Assembly: GCA_021292105.1 (NCBI GenBank)
Contig: CM037870.1
Coordinates: 21,771,424 to 21,835,423 of the forward strand
DNA from: Anadara kagoshimensis
Lineage: Eukaryota > Mollusca > Bivalvia > Arcoida > Arcidae
Direction of reading: 5' to 3'
Length of the DNA: 64,000 nt
Numbering within the stretch: position 1 is the stretch's first letter; each line of letters starts with the position of its first letter. Of this stretch, positions 45,441 to 57,873 are shown piece after piece. Below the pieces are notes generated by a model. That model was given only the letters and a program-made list of their open reading frames with translations. It did no database searches and was not told the origin of the DNA. Position numbers and translations under genes: made by a program.

Positions 45441-46530
45441 AATTTTACAACAGTGGTCAATAACTGGCTCTATTGAAATTACTATAATTTTAAAACTATG
45501 TGGAGCTGAACAACAAAATCATGCAAATCATTATCAGGCTGTGGTACAATACACATAACATATAGAAAAACCCTCATACATGGCGAAAGCTATGCAAGTA
45601 TAAATAAATTTTATTGTAGGACTACCGCAAATATTTTGTTCTAAATACAAATACATGTTGACAAAATATCAAATAACCTGTTAAGATTTTCAGAGTTTAT
45701 AAAAGAAACTTGACAGCTATAAAAAGTGTTATCCAGATGTGATCTAAGGTCACTGACAATTAAATATTTCATTAATAGAAATATTGTGTTTCAACTTAAT
45801 TGCTATAGGACAGTAATGTGTTACTATCAATTTTGTTTATCTGTGGGGAAGACAATGATTCTGCATCCTGTACGTAATATATTGATTCCCAAATATTGTA
45901 TCCAACCACTAAATGGTGTTACTAGCAGTGTGTAATGTTGCCCCATCTTGCTAAAATCAAACTTAGTTTTGTTCTTTCCTTGTCAGAGCTGGCAACAATG
46001 TTGGATTTCAACAGTCCCAAATAATGTTAACAATTAATATGACCATGACTTGTCTAACTGACCTTTGTGGAGTTTCTGTTATCAATTTCTCAACAGATGC
46101 AATAGTTTCTTTTGTGCAAAACACTATTGCGCATGTTGCAGTCGTTCTCAGCAAAATTTACCATATTAATTTTACTTGTCACTTGTAATATTTTTCAAAA
46201 CGGATGTACATCCGATTCAAAACTAAGAATTTCAATAAACATTAGGGTATTAACAAAAACCTTATCACATTTTAGATGGTTATCTGGTTAACTATCATCA
46301 AATATGGCCCATGAATGTGTTAGGTATAGTGTTTCTTGCATGTCGTTTTTCACTTGCTCTAAGGTTTTGTTGTCCTTTATAAATACAGACACCACTTGTA
46401 ACTTCATGATACTTTCAGTTTTAAGATATATGTTGAAACAGTACAAAATACAGAGACTAACACAGTTATTTGTTGGAAAATTTATCAAAATTTCACATTT
46501 TCAAGTGTTGTTAATTTGAATGTTTCCCAT
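45441..46530. other. Intergenic, no gene seen
   Basis: Single-copy sequence; overlapping short ORFs at 46288-46519 on both strands are not convincing. Confidence 0.5.
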
Positions 46531-46534
46531 GTTT

Positions 46535-46916
46535 GTTTGCATCTGTGACCTTGACCTTTGAACTTATGACCTTCATTCATATATCAAAATGATCATTGTG
46601 CAAATGCCTACAATATTCTAATATACATGCCTATACAAAAAGTTTATAGTTTTGAGATAATGAACCATTTCAGTATGTTTTTGCATCTTGACCTTTGAAT
46701 TTATTACTTTCATTCATATATCAAAATGACCGTTAGGCCAATACCTACAATATTCCAATATACATGCCTATACAAAAAGTTTGTAGTTTTCAAGATATAT
46801 TGACAAATACATTAATTTTAACAATTTCCCCCTTAAGTACCTTGCCATTTTCCCATTTTGGCCCCTACAGTTACGATTTGTGCAAATCTGAAACTATGGC
46901 TTAGGTGAGCTAAAAA
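46535..46916 (-). mobile_element. Fragment of tandem-core dispersed element, minus orientation
   Basis: Two core units (CATCTGTGACCTTGACCTTTG, ACATGCCTATACAAAAAGTTT) are followed by a body stretch (CAATTTCCCCCTTAAGTACC) and the head in reverse, CTTAGGTGAGCTAAAAAT. Tail missing: 3'-truncated copy. Confidence 0.65.
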
Positions 46917-46924
46917 TAAAATAA

Positions 46925-47000
46925 AAAGATATCCATGTGGGATTTGAATCCATGCTGTACAGGTTACAAAGTGTACTCTCTATGCACTGAGCTAAGCATA
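46925..47000 (-). mobile_element. tRNA-derived SINE head (minus strand)
   Basis: On the minus strand the sequence reads TAGCTCAGTGCATAG (A box, 46994-46980) and GGATTCAAATCC (B box, 46951-46940), then CACATGGATATC. It abuts the preceding element fragment. It has no convincing acceptor stem, so it is not a tRNA gene. A copy sharing the ...TCACATGGATAT segment after the B box is at 57440-57545. Confidence 0.6.
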
Positions 47001-47598
47001 GCAGTTAGTTTCAGCAGTGTTAAAATATAACATCAACTATATATGTGTAGCGGTCAGTTTTAACTTTCCCTTTTTTAAAAAATTAACCATTTTCTCCTAA
47101 GAGTTTTTGTTTATTATTTCATAGAAAGGCCTTGTAGCATTGGAAACAAGTGATCGTGTGCCTTTGCTCATGGCTATGGTTCTCAAATGTCTTAAGACTT
47201 ATGTTGACAAAACTTTCAATTTATTCACCTAACATACATACCTTTCAGAATATTTAAACCAAAACATGGGGAAAAGAACTTTATTTTTTCATTAATTTTA
47301 AACCTTAATTTGTAAACTTAGCTGAGAATGACTGTTTGGTCTACCTGTATTACTTAGTCTAACATCAGTAACTGTCCCTCTTTTTTACACTTTTCAAACA
47401 ATTCTGTAAATTCTCTTTCTATTCAGCTTAATAAATCATGTAAGATTCTGTTTCATATTGCTTGATAACTAGTTTCTAATTTATTGTCTCATAAAACAAT
47501 TTGAAAGCATCAGCAATCTGCTAAGTTGTAGGTCCCCTAACATTATAATAGTCAAGTCAATTTCAAGCTTTTTTATGATTTTTTTCTAAATTAAATAA
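47001..47598. other. Intergenic, no gene seen
   Basis: AT-rich; nothing recognised. Confidence 0.4.
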
Positions 47599-47599
47599 A

Positions 47600-47648
47600 C
47601 CAGAGGCTCAGTGTGGCTGAGCCTGTATCGCTCACCTGACTAAAATGT
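47600..47648 (-). mobile_element. Tail end of a dispersed element
   Basis: AACCAGAGGCTCAGTGTGGC with palindrome GGCTCAGTGTGGCTGAGCC, then TATCGCTCACCTGACTAAA, matches the terminal pattern at 59635 and 63239 (AAGAGGCCC...CTCACCTG). It continues into the region holding the foldback element. Confidence 0.55.
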
Positions 47649-47753
47649 TTTAAAGCAAATTTGTATTCCAGTGATGAACAAATGCACTGTTTATATCAGA
47701 CAGAATGGCTAAGGAAATCACTGTAGAACTATATGTACCATTCACAGTTTTTC

Positions 47754-48078
47754 CAATCTGATTAAAATCACATCTCTCACTTGCTCCCCCATTTTTGATA
47801 TAGGCGCGGAGTGGGAGATCTGAGGAAACACCGTTTAGGGGCATATGTGAATGACCCATTGTCGTAACATTTATTGTCCAATGAAATTTCAGCTTCCGAG
47901 ATTTTGAAAGTGTTATGCCTTTATTGTAAATGAAACGTGCAATTTGAATGGTCAGTTTTAGTTAATTACCATAAGGTCATTCACATATGACCCTCAACAG
48001 GGTTTCCTCAGATCTCCCACGACGCAACAATATATCAGAAAAGGGCAGCAAGTGAGAGATTTGATTTTAATCAGATTG
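47754..48078. mobile_element. Foldback (long inverted repeat) element, about 325 bp
   Basis: Outer arms CAATCTGATTAAAATCACA ... CTCACTTGCT (from 47754) and AGCAAGTGAGAGATTTGA ... TCAGATTG (to 48078) are inverted copies. Inner arms GTGGGAGATCTGAGGAAAC ... CATATGTGAATGACC and GGTCATTCACATATGACCC ... GTTTCCTCAGATCTCCCAC are also inverted. The arms total about 110-130 bp each around a loop of about 100 bp. No coding capacity: MITE or foldback type. No clear target duplication was seen. Confidence 0.75.
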
Positions 48079-48690
48079 CAGTTTTTTGGGTTTTTTTTTG
48101 CATTTAGTCCCATGTTCAACTATAAATAAATAAATAAGTTTTATTTAGAGGCAGCATATACATAGATAAATTACAAACATAAGCTCTGATAAGCTTTTAA
48201 TCGATCGACTATGATCAGCTTTTGACTGACTATGTACCCCACTGGAAGTTATATTTTTTGTGGATAAAAAAATTTGGTCAATGTTACAGTTCAGCTAGAC
48301 TTTCCAAGATAAATCACTGTGATCGACATATCAAATGGAATGTTGTTTTTTTCCTGGTAGTGCTATTGACAAGTTTTCTTTTGTGTTTAAAGTTGCACAA
48401 TGCATCATTTTAAATGCAAAAGAAAGCTTTTTGATAGATTAAACAAGAGAAAGGATATACACATTTCACTAACCAGAGTGGTACGTCTATCACAGTGATT
48501 TATCATTGTACGTCTTTGGCTGTATTGTAGTAAAGGCTTTAATATATATAATTATTGTATAGAATGAATGAATTGCTTCAGTAGTTTCAAGAGATGGTTG
48601 AAATGTGTTTTTTTATCTATGTTGGTGGCCATGTGTTTAGTGGAGGCAAGGAGGCAATCTTGGTGAATTTTTTTCATACATCATTTTTGT
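48079..48690. other. Intergenic, no gene seen
   Basis: AT-rich; the 63-codon ORF at 48222 has no recognisable domain. Divergent array units may begin by about 48600. Confidence 0.4.
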
Positions 48691-51600
48691 AAAGTTTGGT
48701 TCAATTTGCTTCAGTAGCTTCAGAGGAAATAGCCAATAAATGCCTTTGCCATAGGGTCCAAAGTTAAACTATGTCCTATGCTGGCGGCCATGTTTTTTGG
48801 CAGATCGAAAAAAAATTGTCAATCTAAGTAAAGGACCTTCCATACATCATTCCCATAAAGTTTGGTTCAATTTGCTTCAGTAGCTTTACAGGAGATAGCA
48901 AATATATGCTATTCCCATAGGGTTAAACTATATTCTGTGCTGGCAGCAATCTTTTTTGGCGGATCAAAAAAATGTCTACAATCTAAGTAAAGGACCTTTC
49001 ATACATCATTCCTGTAAAGTTTGGTTCAATTTGCTTCAGTAGCTTCAGAGGAAATAGTAAATATATGCTTTTCCCATAGGGTCCAATGTTAAACTATGTT
49101 CTGTATTACGGCCATATTTTAGGCGGATCTGAAAAATTTCGGCAATCTAAGTAAAGAACCATCCATACATCATTCCTGTAAAGTTTGATTCAGTTTGCTT
49201 TAGTAGCTTCAAAGGAAATAGCAAATATATGCTTTTCCCATAGGGTCCAATGTGAAACAATGTTCTCCGCTGGCAGCCATGTTTTATGGCAGATCAGAAA
49301 AATTTTGGCAATCTATGTAAAGGACCTTCTATACATCATTCCTGTAAAGTTTGGTTCAATTTGCTTCACTAGCTTCAGAGGAAATAGCAAATACATGTAT
49401 ATGCTTTTCCCATAGGGTCCAATGTGAAACAATGTTCTCCGCTGGCAGCCATGTTTTATGGCAGATCAGAAAAATTTTGGCAATCTATGTAAAGGACCTT
49501 CTATACATCATTCCTGTAAAGTTTGGTTCAATTTGCTTCACTAGCTTCAGAGGAAATAGCAAATACATGTATATGCTTTTCCCATAGGGTCCAATGTGAA
49601 ACAATGTTCTCCGCTGGCAGCCATGTTTTATGGCAGATCAGAAAAATTTTGGCAATCTATGTAAAGGACCTTCCATACATCATTCCTGTAAAGTTTGATT
49701 CAATTTGCTGCTTTTCCCATAGGGTCCAATGTGAAACAATGTTCTCCGCTAGCAGCCATGTTTTATGGCAGATCAGAAAATTTTTGGCAATCTATGTAAA
49801 GGACCTTCTATACATCATTCCTGTAAAGTTTGGTTCAATTTGCTTCACTAGCTTCAGAGGAGATAGCATATATATGCTTTTCCCATAGGATCCAATGTGA
49901 AACTATGTTCTCTGCTGGCAGCCATGTGTTTTGGCAGATCAGAAAAATTTTGGCAATCTATGTAAAGGACCTTCTATACATCATTCCTGTAAAGTTTGAT
50001 TCAGTTTGCTTTAGTAGCTTCAAAGGAAATAGCAAATTTATGCTTTTCCCATAGGGTCCAATGTGAAACAATGTTCTCCGCTGGCAGCCATGTTTTATGG
50101 CAGATCAGAAAAATTTTGGCAATCTATGTAAAGGACCTTCTATACATCATTCCTGTAAAGTTTGGTTCAATTTGCTTCACTAGCTTCAGAGGAAATAGCA
50201 AATACATGTATATGCTTTTCCCATAGGGTCCAATGTGAAACAATGTTCTCCGCTGGCAGCCATGTTTTATGGCAGATCAGAAAAATTTTGGCAATCTATG
50301 TAAAGGACCTTCCATACATCATTCCTGTAAAGTTTGATTCAATTTGCTGCTTTTCCCATAGGGTCCAATGTGAAACAATGTTCTCCGCTAGCAGCCATGT
50401 TTTATGGCAGATCAGAAAATTTTTGGCAATCTATGTAAAGGACCTTCTATACATCATTCCTGTAAAGTTTGGTTCAATTTGCTTCACTAGCTTCAGAGGA
50501 GATAGCATATATATGCTTTTCCCATAGGATCCAATGTGAAACTATGTTCTCTGCTGGCAGCCATGTGTTTTGGCAGATCAGAAAAATTTTGGCAATCTAT
50601 GTAAAGGACCTTCTATACATCATTCCTGTAAAGTTTGGTTCAATTTGCTTCACTAGCTTCAGAGGAGATAGCATATATATGCTTTTCCCATAGGATCCAA
50701 TGTGAAACTATGTTCTCTGCTGGCAGCCATGTGTCTTGGCAGATCAGAAAAATTTTGGCAATCTATGTAAAGGACCTTCTATACATCATTCTTGTAAAGT
50801 TTGGTTCAATTTGCTTCAGTCATTTCTGAGGACATAGTCAAAAATGCGTTTTTCCCATAGGGTCCAATGTTAAACTATCTTCTGCCCTGGCGGCCATGTT
50901 TTTCGGCGGATCAGAAAAATTTTGGCAATCTAAGTAAAGGAGCTTCTATACATCATTCCTGTGAAGTTTTGTTAAATTTGCTTCAGTCATTTCTGAGGAC
51001 ATAGTCAAAAATGCGTTTTTCCCATAGGGTGCAATGTTAAACTATCTTTTGCGCTGGCAGCCATGTTTTTTGGCCAATCAGAAAAATTTTGGCAATCTAT
51101 GTAAAGGACCTTCTATACATCATTCTTGTAAAGTTTGGTTCAATTTGCTTCACTAGCTTCAGAGGAGATAGCATATATATGCTTTTCCCATAGGGTCCAA
51201 TGTTAAACTATCTTCTGCGCTGGCGCCATGTTTTTTGGCGGATCAGAAACATTTTGGCAATCTATGTAAAGGACCTTCTATACATCATTCCTGTAAAGTT
51301 TGGTTCAATTTGCTTCACTAGCTTCAGAGGAAATAGCAAATACATGTATATGCTTTTCCCATAGGGTCCAATGTGAAACAATGTTCTCCGCTGGCAGCCA
51401 TGTTTTATGGCAGATCAGAAAAATTTTGGCAATCTATGTAAAGGACCTTCTATACATCATTCCTATAAAGTTTGGTTCAATTTGCTTCACTAGCTTCAGA
51501 GGAAATAGCAAATACATGTACTGTAAACCGCTTTATATTGGCGCATACTTATTTTAGCGATTGTTGACTGGTAAAGGTATTAGCGCAGTTTAATTTTAGC

Positions 51601-53712
51601 GTAATCAATTCCAGTCTAAACCGTTTAATACCTCTTTATATTACCGTATTTTCTCGCCTAAAACCCACAACTTTTAGCCAAAAAAATAAAATTTGAGAAG
51701 GGGATGCCAGGTTACAAGAAAATTATAAAAATAACTATGTAATGTTTGACTTTTACTGAGAGAAAATCTCCGTAACTGACCCAGGAAGTCACTAGACTGA
51801 CAGATGTCTGTAGGAAGCTTTCATCATAATCTGGCACTCTTGTTGATTAGACATTTTACTGAGTAAATATTTAAACCAATAATAACATATTTTGTTTTTA
51901 TTCATTAAAATACCAACTGTTTTTTTTAAATACAAATGTTTCGACACACTTTCGATGTATCCCCGATAACAGCCGCTTAGATCATTATAGAGGTCAATAA
52001 TTAGGATTTATATTATGTTGCCGACACCACAGAAAAAATAAACAATTTTCGCATAACGGGTCTAATTTGTTGAATATAATTGTTAATATTTTAATGGTTG
52101 AAGCCAACTACTGGTAAATTAAAATTAATTACCTGAAAAGGAGACTTGTCAGATTGTAGGTATCACATACAATGGCCAGTAATTAACAGCTATGCCAGTG
52201 TTCCCTAATTTATCCGTTTACTAGTCGGTGGTCAGTCTACCGGGTCTGGGTAATTAATCCCTAATTAGTTATCATATGCGGGTATATTGATGGAAGCCAT
52301 ACCAGTGTCATTTAGAACTATTATTATTTTAAAACTAACCATATAACTATTTAACGTGCGCCAATACACATTCATAGTCACAGCCGTGATGTACAGTACT
52401 GACCTTTTTTTGTTGTTGTAATTTTAGCGGCAGTTTTATTTTAGCGCTGACACTCTTTTCGCCAATTGCGCTAAAATAAAACTGCCGCTAAAAAAACACG
52501 GTTTACAGTATATGCTTTTCCCATAGGGTCCAATGTGAAACAATGTTCTCCGCTGGCAGCCATGTTTTATGGCAGATCAGAAAAATTTTGGCAATCTATG
52601 TAAAGGACCTTCCATACATCATTCCTGTAAAGTTTGATTCAATTTGCTGCTTTTCCCATAGGGTCCAATGTGAAACAATGTTCTCCGCTAGCAGCCATGT
52701 TTTATGGCAGATCAGAAAATTTTTGGCAATCTATGTAAAGGACCTTCTATACATCATTCCTGTAAAGTTTGGTTCAATTTGCTTCACTAGCTTCAGAGGA
52801 GATAGCATATATATGCTTTTCCCATAGGATCCAATGTGAAACTATGTTCTCTGCTGGCAGCCATGTGTTTTGGCAGATCAGAAAAATTTTGGCAATCTAT
52901 GTAAAGGACCTTCTATACATCATTCCTGTAAAGTTTGGTTCAATTTGCTTCACTAGCTTCAGAGGAGATAGCATATATATGCTTTTCCCATAGGATCCAA
53001 TGTGAAACTATGTTCTCTGCTGGCAGCCATGTGTCTTGGCAGATCAGAAAAATTTTGGCAATCTATGTAAAGGACCTTCTATACATCATTCCTGTAAAGT
53101 TTGGTTCAATTTGCTTCAGTCATTTCTGAGGACATAGTCAAAAATGCGTTTTTCCCATAGGGTCCAATGTTAAACTATCTTCTGCCCTGGCGGCCATGTT
53201 TTTCGGCGGATCAGAAAAATTTTGGCAATCTAAGTAAAGGAGCTTCTATACATCATTCCTGTGAAGTTTTGTTAAATTTGCTTCAGTCATTTCTGAGGAC
53301 ATAGTCAAAAATGCGTTTTTCCCATAGGGTGCAATGTTAAACTATCTTTTGCGCTGGCAGCCATGTTTTTTGGCCAATCAGAAAAATTTTGGCAATCTAT
53401 GTAAAGGACCTTCTATACATCATTCTTGTAAAGTTTGGTTCAATTTGCTTCACTAGCTTCAGAGGAGATAGCATATATATGCTTTTCCCATAGGGTCCAA
53501 TGTTAAACTATCTTCTGCGCTGGCGGCCATGTTTTTTGGCGGATCAGAAACATTTTGGCAATCTAAGTAAAGGACCTTCTATACATCATTTCTGTAAAAT
53601 TTGGTTAAAATTAGTTCAGGGGTTTCAGAGGAGATAGCCAAAATGTGAAAAGTTTACGGACTGACGGACGATGGACGCCAAGTGATGGCCTAAAGGCCAT
53701 GTGAGCTAAAAA
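48650..53712 (+). repeat. 166-172-bp tandem array (about 25 units) with element-like tail
   Basis: The unit contains TTTTCCCATAGGGTCCAATG, GGCAGCCATGTTTTATGGC, GGCAATCTATGTAAAGGACC, TTCTATACATCATTCCTG and GCTTCACTAGCTTCAGAGG. Edge units are diverged (GGCGGCCATGTTTTTTGGC) while central ones are nearly identical. Blocks are duplicated at offsets of 639 bp and 2,300 bp. The array ends in GACTGACGGACGATGGACGC then AAGGCCATGTGAGCTAAAAAT, an end type shared by other dispersed elements here, so the array is probably the core of one such element. It is interrupted at 51521-52508. ORFs of up to 121 codons are by-products. Confidence 0.93.
51521..52508. mobile_element. 988-bp TIR element with TA target-site duplication
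   Basis: It begins CTGTAAACCG and ends CGGTTTACAG, perfect 10-bp terminal inverted repeats, with subterminal TTTTAGCG repeats in both orientations. The interrupted array unit reads ACATGTA / TATATGC, and the intact units nearby read ACATGTATATGC, so exactly TA is duplicated. This fits a non-autonomous element mobilised by a Tc1/mariner-like transposase. No ORF of note. An internal ACCGTATTTTCTCGCCTAAA at 51643 resembles a terminus and may be nested. Confidence 0.85.
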
Positions 53713-53749
53713 TGTGTTTACCTATTTTTTGTCCAAATTTTACAGAATT

Positions 53750-54066
53750 AACAAACTATAGGCTTTATACGCTAGAGAAGCCATAAAACACATCAAATGT
53801 TTTCTCTAATCATTGATTACAGAGAAGAAAATTTTTTTTAATTTTTGCACTCATAAGTCACCTTGACCTAGTTATGGTAGCTATGGCAACAACACAAACA
53901 AATCTGAATTGCAAAGGCCCATATATACTTCTGACCAGATTTCACTGAAATCTGTCAATTAGTTTTAGAGCAGAAGTCGAAAATAGGTGTTAACGTCACA
54001 CACACATACACACGCTGTGCTATGCCATAAGCTAACATGAGCTATGGTCATGCAAGCTAAAAATAT
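53750..54066 (-). mobile_element. 5' part of dispersed element, minus orientation
   Basis: It carries GTCACCTTGACCTAGTTATG, GGTAGCTATGGCAACAAC, CTTCTGACCAGATTTCACTG, GGTGTTAACGTCACACACAC and the reversed head CATAAGCTAACATGAGCTATG ... GCAAGCTAAAAAT. It matches the stretch 61200-61515 and, inverted, 5311-5600. The tandem core is absent. Confidence 0.65.
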
Positions 54067-55525
54067 GTAACCCATGTGCGATATCTTCCGTAATTTTTTC
54101 TGGGTATACTGAACATGCTCAATGAACAAGGTCATACTTGAACCAAAACTACATCAATAAATCTGCTTCAATATAACACTTTCTTTCTTGCATTATAAAA
54201 GCTTAAAAGTATAAAAAATATAAAATACAAAATGAACAAGACAAAGTCATCTCTTTACATATTCAAATCATTAGTTTATTGGCTTAGATTATGATACCCT
54301 TCCGTTCACACCTTATATTGTAGAAATAAATCAAATTACTAAAGATTTGAACTTTAATACACTCCTTTTTTCTTCAAATGGTGACTATCAATATTTCATT
54401 ATTAGTAGAAAGCAGCAATGATGCATAAATGTATCTTGATTTTTAATATTTGATCACTTTTTAAACATTCTGGATCAAAATGTTAAAAAAAAACTGCTTA
54501 AAAACTAAAAAAGGAATTCTAAAACAATCTTAAAAGTCACTGCCTACATTGAAAATTAATCTTGACTGGGGCTTTAAACTCCATTACTCCATTTAGTGAA
54601 TTTTTCTGTCAAGTTCATGAAGTTATGATATTTGAAAGAACAGATGTTGAAATTTAAAGTAAGGACAGGTATTTTAAACACCCTGTACTACCGCCATGTT
54701 GTAATAGTCACATGGTTACTGGCCATGTACAATGTATGGCAACAACAACATAATGTTATCTGAAAGCTCACACATGACTGACGTTATTGTGAGACTGTTA
54801 ACTCTTATGGAAATTTTAGCTTCCAAGATGCATGTGCCATAATAGTAGAAATATTTCTAATATATATTTTTACTTACCAGACCCGGAAACTGGTTAAAAA
54901 AAATCTGGCACAAGGATTTGCTGAATATAGGGTATTTAAAGTGGTTTTACCTAAAAACTACATTTTTTATATATATTACAGATTGATAGGGGAAAAAATA
55001 ACACATGTTGTAATTCTCTTAATTGTCTGATAAGTGATGTTGATATTTTGATATATCTTTTAGCTATATGCAAAAAATAGGAAAAAAACCATATCAATTT
55101 GTCTGCCAACAAATCACCAGACAAAATAAGGAAGCAGTCCATTCCAATGAACCTACAAAAGGGCCTTAATGTGTGTAGTATTTTTACAGTTTCAAACAAC
55201 ATAGTCCAAGAAGAAATTGGGCTGAACTTTTAAAATGTCTTTATATACATTTAGTCTTGAAGTCAGATTTTGCTGTATACTTTTGCAATGATTTTTTTAA
55301 ATATTGGTCAAATATTGTACTGTTTTAATAGTACAATTGAGAACATGACACATGAGTCATATGGCAATAAACCTCCCATAAACATAAAGATCCTAAACCA
55401 GTAAAATAATTCTTGTTCAACCACAGTTACACAAATGACAATTCCTTATGAAACAATATATATCAAAATTCTAATAATGGCAATAATTTGAAAATATAAA
55501 AACAACATTTATTAAGTACTTTTGG
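54067..55525 (-). other. Downstream flank of TMEM185, including probable 3' UTR
   Basis: No other gene is seen. On the minus strand, AATAAA lies at 55513-55508, only 13 nt past the stop, and ATTAAA at 55329-55324; either could serve for polyadenylation. The ORF at 54951-55202 (-) shows no domain. Confidence 0.4.
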
Positions 55526-56565
<1,040 letters not shown>

Positions 56566-56689
56566 AATGATTACCTCCCTTAGCACCAAATGAAAGACAA
56601 ATAAGAGTAATAAGTGAAATAAATAAGGGAACAGTTATTGCTGTGTACATAAACTGGTTATCTCCATCAAGACGATTGGCCAGCAACAC
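56566..56689 (-). CDS. TMEM185: TMEM185, penultimate exon (membrane segment)
   Basis: 124 nt reading VLLANRLDGDNQFMY, then TAITVPLFISLITLICLSF (a clear membrane segment), then GAKGGNH and the first base of Trp. Human TMEM185B has VLLVHRLDGHNTFSY and KGGNHWWFGIR at the same places. The donor is CATT/GTAAGT. The acceptor is TTTTGTAG/GTGTTG; this acceptor and the first 25 nt of the exon are copied three more times just upstream in the intron. Confidence 0.96.
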
Positions 56690-56911
56690 CTACAAAATTA
56701 ACAAGACATTGTCATTATTAATGTTCATCAAGACGATTGGCCAGCAACACCTACAAAATTAAAAAGACATTGTCATTATTAATTTTCATCAAGACGATTG
56801 GCCAGCAACACCTACAGAATTTAATAGCAAAACATTGTTATTATTAATTTCAATCAAGACCATTGGCCGGCAACAACTACAAAATTAACAAGACATTGTC
56901 ATGTACTGTAG
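56665..56911 (-). repeat. Tandem duplication of a splice acceptor and exon start, 4 copies
   Basis: A 61-bp unit begins at 56665 (in the true exon), 56726 and 56787, with a more diverged copy near 56851. On the minus strand each unit has TTTTGTAG (TTTCTGTAG-like in one) followed by GTGTTGCTGGCC ... CTTGATG. The distal three copies run into intronic ATTAATAATGACAATG instead of the rest of the exon, so use of the second would give VLLANRLDEH and a stop. Confidence 0.92.
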
Positions 56912-57430
56912 ATTACTTTGAATTTGTAAATATCACATATCCTATGCTGACCCGTAAGTGTTTTTTTGTGTGAATGTGTAAATGTTTGACCACGATCCAT
57001 ATGAAAATTAAAATTTGTGATCAATAGGAATTATTTCCATTTCCTAAGAAGTCTTGTCATGTTATATATAACTTCCACTGTCATAGACGATTATCGGCAT
57101 GTTTTAAGTTTGGCTTTATAATTTTCGTGATTCTTGGAATATTTATGTGATATATGAATTGGCGAACAAGGGTTTTTGCGAAATTTACGTGTTAAATCTT
57201 TGGCGATTAAAAAGTAATTTTCAGTTAATCTTCCACTCAACTTCCTATCTGCATAAATTTATGTATTTATTTATCAATATCAGTATTACTTAACACAAAA
57301 AATCAAGCTGTGTTTTGATATAGTGTCATTATATAGAAAAGGTGTAGGAATATTTTTTATTTAAATGGAGACTGTCAATTCTGTAGTGACCAGAGAAAAC
57401 CAACAAATTTCAGCAACAGAACTGACAAAC
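56912..57430 (-). other. TMEM185 intron: unremarkable
   Basis: AT-rich intron sequence, nothing recognised. Confidence 0.45.
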
Positions 57431-57439
57431 TTTCTTACA

Positions 57440-57550
57440 CTAGGATATATCCATGTGAGATTCAAACCTAGATGGTGAGAAGTGTTGTGATCTGTAAGTG
57501 CATGGTACTGCATGCTTTAAAGCTGCTCTTGGCTACTGAGATACCTGGTG
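57440..57550 (-). mobile_element. tRNA-derived SINE head (minus strand)
   Basis: On the minus strand TAGCCAAGAGCAGC (A box, near 57535) precedes AGGTTTGAATCTC (B box, 57470-57458) and CACATGGATATATCC. The B-box-CACATGGATAT segment matches the copy at 46925-47000, so both belong to one SINE family. No tRNA acceptor stem is formed. Confidence 0.6.
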
Positions 57551-57696
57551 ATTGAATATGTTTAAGACTTAAACTAAAGGACATAGATAAGCAATGATGA
57601 CTTACCGTCTCATTCTGATTTCATTTTTAGTATTTTACACATCAATTTATTCTTTCTAGAATACTTAAAACAAAGAAACAGCTAAAAAATGATTAC

Positions 57697-57873
57697 CTCA
57701 AAAACTAAAAGTGGAACAACCATGAATGAATAACCTATGGCTGAGGAAATGTTTCCTCTTCGCTGCTGAGGTATAATATCTGGAGACTTTAATAAAATGA
57801 TAGCAAGAACAATGGCATACAAAACACCAATCATAGCAGAGCACATAACAATCCATATTGGAATAAACACAAT
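57697..57873 (-). CDS. TMEM185: TMEM185, third-from-last... internal exon (two membrane segments)
   Basis: 177 nt, phase 0 at both ends, reading IVFIPIWIVMCSAMIGVLY, AIVLAIILLKSPDIIPQQRR and GNISSAIGYSFMVVPLLVFE. It aligns with human TMEM185B [33 protein letters not shown] and IVVPLLTFE. Two hydrophobic segments flank a QQRR-containing loop. The acceptor is TTTATTTCAG/ATT and the donor TTTGAG/GTAATC. Minus-strand ORF sequence above 57873 is intron read-through. Confidence 0.96.

Noticed and set aside
46925-47000. tRNA gene on the minus strand
   Set aside because: A and B boxes are present but no acceptor stem or proper arms form, and a second copy at 57440 shares flanking SINE sequence.
49185-53129. 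Family of similar 64-121-codon ORFs (MVQFASLASEEIA...)
   Set aside because: They are translations of the 166-bp tandem unit that begin and end inside the repeat; no promoter or domain.
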